A stretch of 64,000 nucleotides of DNA from Bipolaris cookei (lineage: Eukaryota > Ascomycota > Dothideomycetes > Pleosporales > Pleosporaceae). This document shows positions 11,046 to 21,787 of the stretch, in pieces. The notes under the pieces were generated by a model. It did not search any database and was not told the DNA's origin. It saw nothing but the letters and a program-made list of their open reading frames with translations. Made by a program: the position numbers and the translations under genes. Position 1 is the stretch's first letter, and each line of letters opens with the position of its first letter. The stretch is taken from contig NRSV01000046.1 of assembly GCA_002286855.1 (NCBI GenBank), positions 124,001 to 188,000 of the forward strand, given 5' to 3'.

Positions 11046-12530
11046 GATTGGGTGTTGCAGGATAAGAAGCTAGATCGTGACGATGCGTGTTTGGTAAAGC
11101 ACTGCGGTGACTCTAGTTGTTCAGAGAGTTTGTTTGCTGTTGGTGCTGTCACGGTTTGGAAGACAGGTGTCAGACTGCATGTTGGCAGCGGAATTGTTGC
11201 CGCTAATTGGTAGCCGTACTACCACGATGTGGTGGCCTAATTGTCGACATGCAGCAGGTGTTATCAGAACTTGGCTTAACAGATACATCTTGATCAATAC
11301 ATGCTAGCGATTTAACTTCAATGACAGTCCACAGATGACGAAGACTGGGATGCTATCCGCAGTCTTTTGCTAATAGCAATGTAACATGTAATGTCGAAAA
11401 AGTTAACAGAACCATCACAAGATCACGAGATACGCCAAGAAGTGGACACGTGATATGTACTTAGTCCAAAAATTACATCTTCGCAAAAACAAAAACATAC
11501 GTCAGCGGGGATTCGCCAGTGGTCACCCACCTGACTACTAATCCGCCGGTAATCAGCTTAAATATGAAAGATCGAACGGGTTTTCTTGCTTCCTGAGTCC
11601 TATGAACGTATGTGAATGAAAGACTGAATTTTTTATTTATATCTGCATGTTTTAACTGAGAAGCCTTGAATACCGACTTAGAGGCCGTGCCAATGCAAAG
11701 GGCCTGAAGGAGAGCAAGACTAGTCTAAGTGTAAAACGACCACGTCAAAAACCACATACAGCTCTTATCAAAATCTTATTTCCCATTGATAGTGACGATA
11801 GAGACTCATAGTCTTCCAGCACCAAAGTCACTATACAATAACGTTATCCACCTAAACGGATATAATGCGTTGCCACCCACCTTCTATCTGTGGCTGCCTT
11901 CACAGTCCACCGTGGAATCAACTCTTGTAATGCCACTACTTTTTCCACCGCTTGAACTGTGTTGGAAATAGCAGTCGCGCAGCTCAACAAGTAATCTATG
12001 AAGATAATCAAGTAGCGATTCGTCATTGAGCGCACCATAGAATGTCTAAATTCCGACTGGGCCGAATACGCAGCACCAGACCTTCCGATATTCTGTTCTG
12101 CTGCCCAAAAATTTGAGGTAGTGATGAAGAAGCGATTTAGTACTCTTCGATTACTCTGTAGAAAATATGGACACTTATAATACACCTGAGATAGTTTTGC
12201 GAGGATAATTCCATACATGACGATTTGTCCCAGTTATTACACGCGTCGTGTAGCAAGATATTGCACACTCTGAAGTGACTCTAGCAAACTAGCGAGCCCA
12301 GATACTGCAGTGGGAATGCAAATAAGAGTCAAAATGTGTTCTTGCAATGCAATCTCTGGAGGGAAGGTGTACACTATATGTCAGATCTGCCAAGCTAATC
12401 GCCAAGCTTGGCGCCTCCAAAAGGTGACCTGCCACACGTCATCACCATTCCCAAATTGTCTTACTTCGCGAGAGAAGGGCAGCCACCTCGACAGCAGTCT
12501 TTGATCAAAGTCTGAGATTTTAGCGTAATC
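11046..12530. other. intergenic, A/T-rich, no supported gene
   Basis: This 1.5 kb between the GST start and the AAED1-like start is relatively A/T-rich. A 124-codon minus-strand ORF (12218-11844) has an ATG but shows no recognisable family, and I do not call it. The sequence could contain a decayed repeat. Confidence 0.4.
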
Positions 12531-13503
12531 ATGGCTTCTTCTGATGAACCTTCAGATGCCTCCAGTCCCAAGAGCTTGCCGACCGCTGCCGAAGTGTCAG
12601 ACGCACTAAAGATCGAGGTGTATGATCGTGAAGGGAAAACTCACGTCCTGGGGGACCTGGTCAAAGAAAAACGAAGTATTTTGATATTTACCAGGCATTT
12701 TTGTAAGTCCATATGCGTATGCATAATATTGTAAAAGCAACGTTTGGATCGCACCACAGCCCCACTGGACCCGTTTCCTAAGCTTATGGCTTCGCTCTAC
12801 TGTTAACAACAACGCGCGAATGATTAGGATTTTGCAAAGTGCATAATACTGACATGGATTTTAAAAGGGTGTCTGAACTGTCAGGCCTATCTCCGATGCA
12901 TTAGCGAATCAATACCCCCGTCTAACCTTCCCCCTTCTACTCAGAGTACGTCTTACATCCCTAACGTGGAACCAAACTAAAAGACGCAACAAGTCCTGGC
13001 AATTGGTTGCGGTTCTTACCAACCCATCGACACGTATGCGGCAAAATCAGCATCTGCCTACCCCATCTACACGGATCCTTCGCTCCGTCTCCATAACATC
13101 TTTCGCTTCAAGTACAACCTAGCTGAGGGCAAAGCCGGCGATGAACAAAAAGACTACATGCGAAATGCAGGTAGCGCCACGTCAAGGATCTGGGGCGGCA
13201 TCAAGGGTGCGGTGGCTAGTATTCAGCATGTGAACCATGTCGGACCTAAGGCCTTGAATGGTGGAGAAGTAATCATTTCCGCAGGTGAGTCAACCATCCT
13301 CCAAAACAGTAAAAAACCAAAGAAACTTATGGATAGGATGTACAGATGGTAAATGCGAGTACATATATCGCATGCAAAACACTGTGGACCATACTAATAT
13401 CTCTGACTTGGCGCGCCTGATTGGGATGGAGGGTAAGGCCTTGGATCATAGTGAGGAAGCGAGGCAGCCGTGTGGCGATGTATGTGTTGATACTCTGGGG
13501 TAA
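12531..13503 (+). CDS. AhpC/TSA-type thioredoxin-fold protein (AAED1/PRXL2-like)
   Basis: Protein of 235 aa in four exons (12531-12702, 12868-12945, 12994-13284, 13337-13503); introns are 165, 48 and 52 bp. Splicing yields the redox segment RHFWCLNCQAYL with a CxxC motif, then VLAIGCGSYQPIDTYA, AYPIYTDPSLRLHNIF and CEYIYRMQNTVDHTNISDL, which together fit the fungal AAED1/PRXL2 (AhpC/TSA antioxidant) family. These are thioredoxin-fold proteins presumed to act in thiol redox control, but the fungal members are poorly characterised. The first intron is longer than its neighbours. I see no targeting signal, so cytosolic location is assumed. Confidence 0.85.
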
Positions 13504-13660
13504 TGAGATTTTGCGTGCGACAAGTGCAAAAGGCTACCACTTCGGAGGGTATTTGGCGTATGTAACGTTATTGCAAATAATTGATAGGTCTTTTGGGACT
13601 TACAAACCCTGACCCCTGCGTGATTTCTATCTGTCTAAGTTCAAGCCTCTGATATATCGC

Positions 13661-14707
13661 TCAAAGAAAGCCATTCTTCACATGCCCTTCGACTGCCTGT
13701 TCCTCTACCAAAAGATTCCTCTTCAACGCATCCAACTCTTGATCACCCAGCTCACACTTCTCCCTCAAATACCTCTCTGCACCCCCAAACACCTCATCTA
13801 GCATCTCCAAACTCTTCAACATACTCTCCCTTCTCGCCCCAAGCATCCGCAGTGCCGCCTGCCTCCCCTTCTCCAGCACCTCGGGCGGCAGCTGAACCTG
13901 GTCCTGCTGCTCCTCACCCCTCAAACTCCTCGCAATATCCTCGACCGAAAGCTCCGTCCCCTCCATACTCGCAAGCATATACTTCTTAAACCCCGGGCTC
14001 TGCACCAACCTCCCCACAACCTCCTCGCGAACATGCGAAAGTCCCAGCTCAGTAAGTTGGTACTCACTTGCAATCTGCTCCCGCGGAACACCAAGAAACT
14101 CAAACAGCAGCCCGAAAAAAATCCCCGTACGATCTTTCCCCGCCGTACAATGCACCAGCGACCCAACCTTCTCCTCACCCTCTACAGCAGACACCGAAAT
14201 ACCCGCAAGATACCTCAGTATCCTCCCAAACGCCGGGCCCCCGTGTTCCAAGATATCCCTATACGCCTCGACAAACCCCGTAACCGCCTCATCCATGTAC
14301 TTTGAATACCGCTCCGCCAGCTTCTCAGGCGAATAATCACTTTCTTCAAACACAGGAACCCACGATCGCGCTACCCCCGCTTGCTCCATCGCTTGCAGCC
14401 ACCCGGGCCGCACATCGTCATCGCCTGAGGCATCTTTGCCGACGATACCGGCCCAGCCCTTGTCGACTTCGGGTTTGGAGCGGAGATCAAAGACGTGGGA
14501 TATACCGAGGGAGTGGATGGTTTTCCACCCGGCGAAGTCGAGTTTAGATACTTCGGCGCTGCGGAAGAGGATGTGGCGGCGGATGCTGGATCCTGAGGAG
14601 GTTTTGAGGGAGATGGATGCGTCGCGGAGATTGCTGATGTTGGGGACGGTGTAGAAGGGGGGGTTGGGAAGGGGTTGAGGGGGTTCGGTTGACATGGTCG
14701 GTGACAT
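13661..14707 (-). CDS. Tyr/Ser protein phosphatase, Y_phosphatase3 family
   Basis: Single-exon protein of 348 aa from the ATG at 14707; an alternative ATG at 14695 lies four codons in. It carries the phosphatase P-loop HCTAGKDRTG, with catalytic Cys and Arg in the CxxGKxR form typical of bacterial and fungal PTP-like family Y_phosphatase3. The upstream block NLRDA...RHILFRSAEVSKLDFAG and ISHVFDLRSKPEVD supplies the general-acid region. The C-terminal half is helical. A substrate (phosphotyrosine, phosphoserine or phosphoinositide) cannot be set from sequence. The gene is convergent with the AAED1-like gene, whose stop is about 160 bp away. Confidence 0.9.
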   Translation of the reverse strand: MSPTMSTEPPQPLPNPPFYTVPNISNLRDASISLKTSSGSSIRRHILFRSAEVSKLDFAGWKTIHSLGISHVFDLRSKPEVDKGWAGIVGKDASGDDDVRPGWLQAMEQAGVARSWVPVFEESDYSPEKLAERYSKYMDEAVTGFVEAYRDILEHGGPAFGRILRYLAGISVSAVEGEEKVGSLVHCTAGKDRTGIFFGLLFEFLGVPREQIASEYQLTELGLSHVREEVVGRLVQSPGFKKYMLASMEGTELSVEDIARSLRGEEQQDQVQLPPEVLEKGRQAALRMLGARRESMLKSLEMLDEVFGGAERYLREKCELGDQELDALKRNLLVEEQAVEGHVKNGFL

Positions 14708-15258
14708 GATGTTGGTGTTGCAAAGGGTTGTCACGTGTGTGTAGTCCGGAGTGTAGGGTATGTGTAAAGGTGTTACTGATCCAGTATCGAACGGAGTAAC
14801 GGCTCTTATTTAAGAGTGAGAATGTCTCTCGGCATAAGTAATGGGTATCAGTATGTCACAGAGCTACATCAACTAGTAGCACTTTAGAGCCCTAATCATA
14901 GTGCGTGTCTAGCGTCGTCCATCCTTCTCATCCGAGGTCGGCTTAATAGCCCCACCATCATATCAGAACAAGCCGAGGATGACAGAACAACTTCACTTCA
15001 TGTTCAACATGACCAACACAAATCCGTCACAAATACATGTCAAAGTTCTTTTGTACACGAGTATGAGCAAGGCTGGTCATTGCTCAAAAATAAAAGCGAT
15101 GGTAGAGGGAATATTCTACACTCGTCTTCTAGTAGGGTATACATATCCAGCGACATCTGCAAAGCCATGCAATCCGACGATAATAGAAACACGGACTCTT
15201 CTCACTACATTACACGCCAAAACGCCACGAGACTTGTCAAAAGAATAACGACTAGAGC
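14708..15258. other. intergenic, no gene seen
   Basis: The segment combines the promoter of the phosphatase (-) and the 3' flank of the ceramide synthase (-). Short ORFs on the plus strand lack protein character. Confidence 0.45.
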
Positions 15259-16900
15259 TTAGGAAGGCTTATCGCAGCCAATGCGACCCAGCAGCTCCTT
15301 GCGATCACCATGTCCCGGAATGCTGATGCCACTTGCTCGTGAGCTCTCCCTCCTGGCCTGTCGTCGCTGACTGGCACCATTCATGCGAGCAAACGTCAGA
15401 GCGTCAACGCCGACTTCCTCCTCCTTTGGTGGCAGGGAGCTCATGCCCGACTCAGCGCATGTGGTTGCCATGTTGAAAATAGTGTTGGTCTGATCCTCCT
15501 CAATCTCTTCGTCTTCACCCTCGTCATCTGAACGCAAATCTTCGGCAGCATTTCCCCTGACTACAGTGTACACAACTCTGGCAATAGTGGCAAACCAGAT
15601 ACAGCAAAATACTTGCAGAGTAAGGAGGAGCGCCAAGAAGTAGTATCGAATCTGTGGGTTCCAGCAAATGGGTCCGTTGCGATCAGTGTATGCTTTGAGA
15701 AGGTTTCCCCAGTGGTTGTTGCCTCCAAGAGCTTCAAATTGCGAGGTATTCGATATGGGAACAAACGAGGTTTGTTTTGACGTGGAGTCAGCGAGGTAGC
15801 AGCCGGGTGCCATGTCGAGGGGTGCATAAGCGTAGATGGACCAGCAGACCATCATGTGAAGGACGTGGCGGGTGACTATCCAGCTGATAACAAAGAGTAC
15901 GAAAACATAATCACATGCATTTGTGTAGCCCATGTACTTAAGAAGCTTGGCAGTCTGCAATGATTAGTCACGAAATCGCTTGCTCAAGGAGGGTCGACTT
16001 ACTGGCAATACAATGTCGACAAAGTCCATGATTGTGAGAATTACAATACCGACACGCATGTGGAAGTATCCGTACGACAGAGCCATGAGCGCGGTCGTGA
16101 ATAAATGGTGGGACAACATCTGCACGTAGTCCTTTCGCTTTTCCTCAATGTTGACGACAAGAATCTGCTGGATCCAGAAACCCCATTGGACGAGGTAGTA
16201 CCATTTGAAGAGGCCGTCAGCCTCTCGGAAGGGCCAACCTTCCCAGATGCCGTGGAGGCTGAGCCAAAACTCGGAATGATACATGATGTACTGTTGTTTC
16301 GTTAGCACCCTTGATTCGTCATGCCTCTGCCGTAGAATAAACATACCATTCCAAGAGACCAGGAGCACGAATAGTAGACAATCAACCAAGCCTGTTCCTT
16401 GAATCGATTGAGTCCCTTTCTTGTCCTAATGCCCCCAAGCCTAGCCAGTGGATCCAACAGATACTCCATAACGGCCACTCTGAGTCCGGTGAAAATGATG
16501 GTCCACAGAAGGACAAAGGGGAGGTCGTCGGTTCCACAGCCATACATGCCAGTTTCAGGGTTATAGTAGGACATGTGGAAGAATTTATTGGTCCGGCTTC
16601 GGGCGCGGGGGAAGAAAACGTGTGTTAAGGTGAGGAGAGTGAGGAGATTGACGGATATTCCTGGTCCAAGTCAGCTCTGAAAGGGGCCGCAGCAGTGTTG
16701 AGATGCTGGGGAAGAGACATACCAATCTGGTGGTCAGAGATGAGCGTGCATAGCGAGGCCAGGAGCCCTTCATTGCCGGCCTTCTTTGGCTGCGTCTTCC
16801 GCTTCTTGGGCACCATAGGTGCTTTCTCGGCTTGGATATTTGCTGTGCGTGACTTTTGTGGCGCACCGCTGGCAGGCGACACGGTGGCTTTGGCCGCCAT
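15259..16900 (-). CDS. lag1: ceramide synthase (Lag1/Lac1 family)
   Basis: Endoplasmic reticulum sphingoid base N-acyltransferase, which makes (dihydro)ceramide from a long-chain base and acyl-CoA. It has 491 aa in four exons (16900-16723, 16660-16347, 16290-16003, 15954-15259) with introns of 62, 56 and 48 bp. A basic N-terminus precedes a TRAM-like segment. The TLC domain follows, with the Lag1 motif running from YIMYHSEFWLSLHG through the catalytic His pair SHHLFTTALMALSYGY to VGIVILTIMDFVDIVLP. Several membrane helices follow. The C-terminal tail is acidic (DDEGEDEEIEED), as in fungal ceramide synthases, where acidic tails are phosphoregulated. The 5' leader contains a compound homopolymer just before the ATG (see 16912-16937). 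Confidence 0.95.
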
Positions 16901-18365
16901 GCTGGGCTCCCTTTTTTTTTGGGGGGGGGGGGGGGGGCGGTGTCTCTAGACGTGGGAGAGAGTTGGGGCGATGAACAAAAGGGTCTGGTAAGGATTTACT
17001 GTAGCGGAAGACGGATTAATGGCGTGCGATGGGTGTGGAAGTGGATGGCCTAGCGGAAGCGGTTGGGGTGCCGTGGCAGTTTCCTTGTTGCAAGACAGCG
17101 AATGTGCTGTACCAGAAGCAACGGGTGTGGGGACCGGTCTGAGGAATTAATTGCTAGGTAGTGAGCGTGGTGAGGGTAGTGGGCGGTGTATCTCAGCAAC
17201 CAGCAGCCATTGGGATGCGCAATGGCAAAGAGACAGACGGCAGAGGCAGGGAGGAGTGTCTGCGGGGGGGGGGGCAGAGTCGCAGACCAGAAACAATTGA
17301 CGGGGGGGAGCGGTGTGGTGCGCCCAAGCAAAGATATTCAGGGTTTAGACGTGAAAGCGGGCAAGCGCCAATCAACAGTCAATCTCCCCGACAAGCTGTG
17401 CAGTGTGCGCGCGGGCGGCCAAGGAGTCTGAGACGGGCGCTCCACTTGTGTTGTAGAGATATGCAGCCAGCGACCAATTGCCCCTGGAGAATTGGACAGT
17501 GGGTTGTGGACAGGTGTCGCGGGAGCTAACAGTGCTCTGTTAGCTTGCGTTCTGGAGCCCGCTGTGTCCGCTACTCGTGACTCTCGCGTAACTTTGGGCC
17601 TCGCGTAACTTTGGTACCGGGACGCCAGGAGTCGGCAAAGTAAGTAATACATATGCATACAAGTAAGTACAAGACATGCGAATCTATCGAGGCATGTATG
17701 TATCGAGGTAAGCACTTCAGCTCAATTCACCTCCCGCTCTGTCGCTGGGCCAAGGGGAGGCGAGTGGCCCGGCGCACCATCTCCTCCTGGACGTGGCGTG
17801 GGAGCGGAGGCCCCTGCGGCAATGGGAAATCATGGGCGTCGATTGTGGTGGACGGAGTGCCAGCGAATGTGGATGCGCCAAGTCCTCGACTTGCAAAAGC
17901 TTCGTCGGCGGAAAACCCCTGGGTTCCCGTTGCGCCTCTGCCGGCCAATCACAAGCCCACGCATTCCAACTGCCCCGTAGACGTCTACCCCGCCATGGTC
18001 TGATGTATCCTCACATAGAACCATGTCGTATGCAATGGTCCAGTATTGACCGCGCCGAGCATCATGTCGACGGCCAGCCCAATCGAGTCATTGCCATTGC
18101 CCCACGGCGCACGATGTACGATAGTGCCGCCGGTAGAGTAGCCGTTCACCACAAATGTGTATATGCTTACATCTAGCCATTGGAACCAGATCACTTTGCT
18201 TAATCACTATATCAATATTACGCCAGCTACGTGTATACACTGTGCCTAGAACATGCAAACAACCCCGCAATCTTAACAATCTAGACAATTTCCATGGCGC
18301 CTCAAGCGCCTGTTCCAGCATAACATCCCCGTCCATCATGTACCCCTCACCATTCCAGACATAAT
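16901..18365. other. intergenic between BI-1 stop and ceramide synthase start
   Basis: G-rich runs occur at about 17262-17275 and 17300-17310. A minus-strand 73-codon stretch (17948-17727) has protein-like composition but starts with TTG right after a stop codon, so it is not called. The rest probably carries the BI-1 3' UTR and the ceramide synthase promoter. Confidence 0.4.
16912..16937. repeat. T9-G17 compound homopolymer in ceramide synthase leader
   Basis: Nine T are followed directly by seventeen G on the plus strand. Read in the direction of the gene this is C17-A9, ending about 11 bases before the start codon. It is likely unstable in length and prone to sequencing error. Confidence 0.9.
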
Positions 18366-19260
18366 CTAGTTCTGGTTCTGAGAGTTGAGAATTCTCAGGA
18401 TCGCGAGGAAGAGGTTGATAATGTCGAGGTACAGCGAGATAGCCGCAGCAATTTCCTCCTCGACATGGTAGTGGCGCATAATCAACTGCGTGTCGACCAG
18501 GATATAGCCCGAAAAGATTAGCGCGCAGATGATGCCATAGCCCAGGTCCACAGTCGAGTTGTACGGGAAAAAAGCCGACATGAAGCCAAAGAGCACCACC
18601 ACCCACAGTGCTCCAAAAAGATACGGCACCCAGCTTGTAAAGTCGTACTTGGACTGGCAGGCAAACAGGCTTAGTGCGACAAAAATGCCCAGCGTAAAGA
18701 ATACAGCCTGCAGCACAATCTTGGAATCCGTAAACGACACAATGACCGAGATCGAGTATGCCTCCATGGCAGTGAAACCGGCGAGGAACATGAGGTTCGT
18801 AGGGTATGATTTGCGTTTCCAATAGGTAAGTCCGAGGAAGGCGAAGGAGCCAAACAGAGACACCCACAACGGCCACGAGTGTGTCTGAATCCATGTTCTG
18901 TATGTTACCGATGTCATGGACACGAAGCTTACGGCGGCCGTGGCAAGGAGTTGGACGGTCCTGCATGCTATCAGTATATGCGACACACGTGTTTCGGGCG
19001 CCTGAGGGGAGTGCTTACAAGATGGCGTACACTTTTCGGATAAACGCCATTCGAATATCCAAAGTCGCCTCTGCCACTACTCCACCAAACTTGAAGTCGT
19101 CTGGCAGGTTGTCATCTTCACTGCGCGGCACTCCACGCAGAAGCGCTTCCTGGGGTTCCGTGGCCTGGTAGCTGGGTGGCGCTTGGGAGTAGGAGGGCGC
19201 GGGCGCAGTCTCGTCGAGCGAGTCGCGCTGCGGCACATTCTGGTATTTGGGTCCAGCCAT
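18366..19260 (-). CDS. bxi1: Bax inhibitor-1 family protein (TMBIM/BXI1)
   Basis: Membrane protein of 278 aa in two exons (19260-19019 and 18960-18366), with a 58-bp intron restoring VYAILTVQLLATAAVSF. A Pro/Gln-rich cytosolic N-terminus (YSQAPPSYQATEPQEALLRG) is followed by about seven transmembrane helices. The UPF0005/BI-1 hallmark is present: FGGVVAEATLDIRMAFIRKV, then the C-terminal LIFSGYILVDTQLIMRHYH and ISLYLDIINLFLAILRIL. Family members sit in the ER/vacuolar membrane, act as pH-sensitive Ca2+ leak channels and modulate the unfolded-protein response and cell death. The first possible start (19281) is GTG, so the ATG at 19260 is used. Confidence 0.93.
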
Positions 19261-21787
19261 GGCGATTATAGTTGTCGCCACTCGAGATGGGTTTACGATG
19301 CAGAAGCGTGAGGTTGACGTGTAGGTTGAGACGGTAGGTATGGGGAATGAGGTGAGACGCGGTAGCGCGGGCTATGCTGCCTTGATGAGGTCACACAGAC
19401 GCGCAGCTCTGCTTCACGTGCCACTCGTTCCCGAAACTGCCTCGACATTCCATCTTCTTCCACCCCACACCTATTGCCAAATCCCCAAGCCAGAGCACGT
19501 CAAACCACCTCATGTATACAGTAACATGGTGATATGGACATGCCCGACTATGTACTATATCGCCCGATGCTAAGACGTCTGCAAAGACCATGTCACCTGG
19601 TACTTCACGCTTAGGCTTGGCTGTTCCATGCTTGCTCGATTACCAAGTATCTTTTACTGCCCCGCTAACAGCGTGCATCAGAACCATAGGTGTATCATGG
19701 CCATCCGTTGCGAAATCAAAGAAGACGATATGTCGGAAGAGGCTAATTGCACTCTTTGAATGGGTGCACCGGACCCCAAAAAGTCTTGGACTTAAGTATT
19801 GATGTAGCCAACGCTCCAAGGCTGAAATATCTATACCTGCAAAACATGCCGAATCGGAGATTCTGCTAGCCGTCTTGAGTATGATGTCGGTAACTGATGG
19901 AAACTACTACTAGTACTCATCCCCCACGATTGGACTTCCGATTGACCAAAATGCCTCATGTCCACATCACCGGTAATGACGTCAACCTGTGATCTGGCCT
20001 AACCTGAGACGGTATTCCTTTGGCATATCTACTACTGCGTACGGTCACCATCTAAACCCACATGAGCGTCGATAAAACTTGAAAACATCTATACGTGGTT
20101 CACGAGGATCATGTGGGCTGGGGAGAGGATGAGCATCCGACTACTCTTTTCTACATTATGCAGCGACCCTTTTCCAGCTTCAACCCCCCTCCCCCCCCCC
20201 ACACACACGCGCGCGCATCCAACAATTCCCTGATAGCAGGGAGACGTTAGCGCGAATCGGTGTCATCACTGAACGTCTCGTTTTGGGGAAGTGAGTTCTA
20301 GAAGAGGTTACATCTTACACAGTTTGTGTAAATGCTGAGAAAGGTAATGAATAAACACCAGCCGCCAAAACCTCAATACGCAAGACCTCATCCTACAAGT
20401 TCCGCAGAACTGTTCAAATAAGCCCCCTACCAAATCTCTGCCTTGGGCTACACATTTATATAATTCACAACCCTATAATTCACACCCCTATTCCTTTCAC
20501 ACTCACCCCACAGTACCCTGCATACCCTCACTCGCGCACAGACAAAACGAAATCACCCCGCGCTCATAAGTAACCGCCACCCCAGCACGTCCCTGTCTCC
20601 CTTCCTGACGAAAACCACCCTATTTACTCAACCCACTCCCCACAGGCAAAAAAAGGGCGATTGCGTACACCCTCAATCGGCCCTACATCCATGCCCCGCG
20701 TCCCCCCGTTCCTCCGACTCGACTCGACTCAACCCACCACACCCCATCAAGGGACCACAATAAATTTTTCCCGTCTTTCATCATTCTTCCTGTTATGCGT
20801 CATGAAGTCAAGGTGCACCGAATCACTTGCATATAAACACTACCCGTCCAACCAGTCACGTAAAAGTGTGTGTGTGTGTGTGTGTGGATATATGTAGAAC
20901 ATATGCTTCGCAGAAAACCCCCAAGAAAAGCAATGAAAAGGACGAATACGGTTAGTATTGGGACGAATTGACGTCAGAATGGTTTCCAGGATTTTGATTC
21001 TTTTGCCTGCACTTTGTCTATTTTGTGTGAATGGAGGGGCGGGTGGAGTACATGCAATGCACGCAATGCACGCAATGCACATATGCATGTGGGTGTTCAA
21101 TGAGACAAATGGAGCGGAAACAGAAATATTGTCTATTACGTACCGACATGCTCGAACGACTAGTTGCTAAATTAAGAAGAAAGAAAAATGCTTGGGACAA
21201 AGCTTCAAAGCTGCCCTGTCTGAAAACCCGCTTTGGTTCGTGCTCATTACGTGTACTGATACCCCCTGTCGTATATTCCACACCACTATATCATTCATGG
21301 CAATAACACACATCCTAATAAAACCCCCTCAGCATATGTACGTATGTAGTCAGCACAAAAGCATATCACAACCTCCACGATAACAACAAGTCAAGGTCTC
21401 GCCAGGCTGACAAGCAATTAAACTTTTATTTCATTGCTTTGCGCTTGATAAATTGATCCACTACCCCTTTTCCAGTTTTTCCGAGGAAATATGAACTTTT
21501 TTTGGCCCTGCTACACTGTAATTATACCCTGAATATCCATGTCATAACGCCAAAATACCTCCACCCAAGTTCCCGAAATTCTGTATTGTTCGTACATGTG
21601 TCGTGTGTATCCTTTTTGCTTTGAAAATACCCAGAATAAAATAGAAGATGAATGAAAACAAGACAGCCGAAGCTTTTCTTAGACTTGCTGTGCCAATGTG
21701 TTTCATTTCCTGGCCAAGGAAAACGTTAAAAAAATTATAAAGGTGTAGCCGCCGAAAGGTTGTTCAAGTAATACAAAGCTTGAATAA
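19261..21787. other. 2.5-kb intergenic region with simple repeats, no gene seen
   Basis: The region lies between the BI-1 start and the PQ-loop stop. It holds a C-run followed by (CA)n(CG)n at about 20184-20216, a (GT)n tract at about 20866-20886 and a 9-bp tandem repeat (unit GCAATGCAC) at about 21053-21080. From about 20400 it is C-rich, then A/T-rich. No coding family or RNA gene was recognised. Long untranslated regions or a non-coding transcript are possible. Confidence 0.45.
21053..21080 (+). repeat. 9-bp tandem repeat (GCAATGCAC)n
   Basis: About three head-to-tail copies of GCAATGCAC or its near variants. The unit contains the self-complementary TGCA, so the tract is also quasi-palindromic. 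Confidence 0.7.

Noticed and set aside
11844..12218. 124-codon minus-strand ORF in A/T-rich intergenic DNA
   Set aside because: It has an ATG, but no recognisable family, no splice context and no support from neighbours.
17727..17948. 73-codon minus-strand frame with protein-like composition (GTQGFSADEAFASRGLGAST)
   Set aside because: It begins with TTG right after a TGA and has no upstream ATG or convincing splice acceptor. It could be an exon, but cannot be supported.
18088..18966. 292-codon minus-strand ORF overlapping Bax inhibitor
   Set aside because: Alternative frame of the BI-1 main exon, which has clear family motifs. The rest is Cys/His/Arg-rich random translation.
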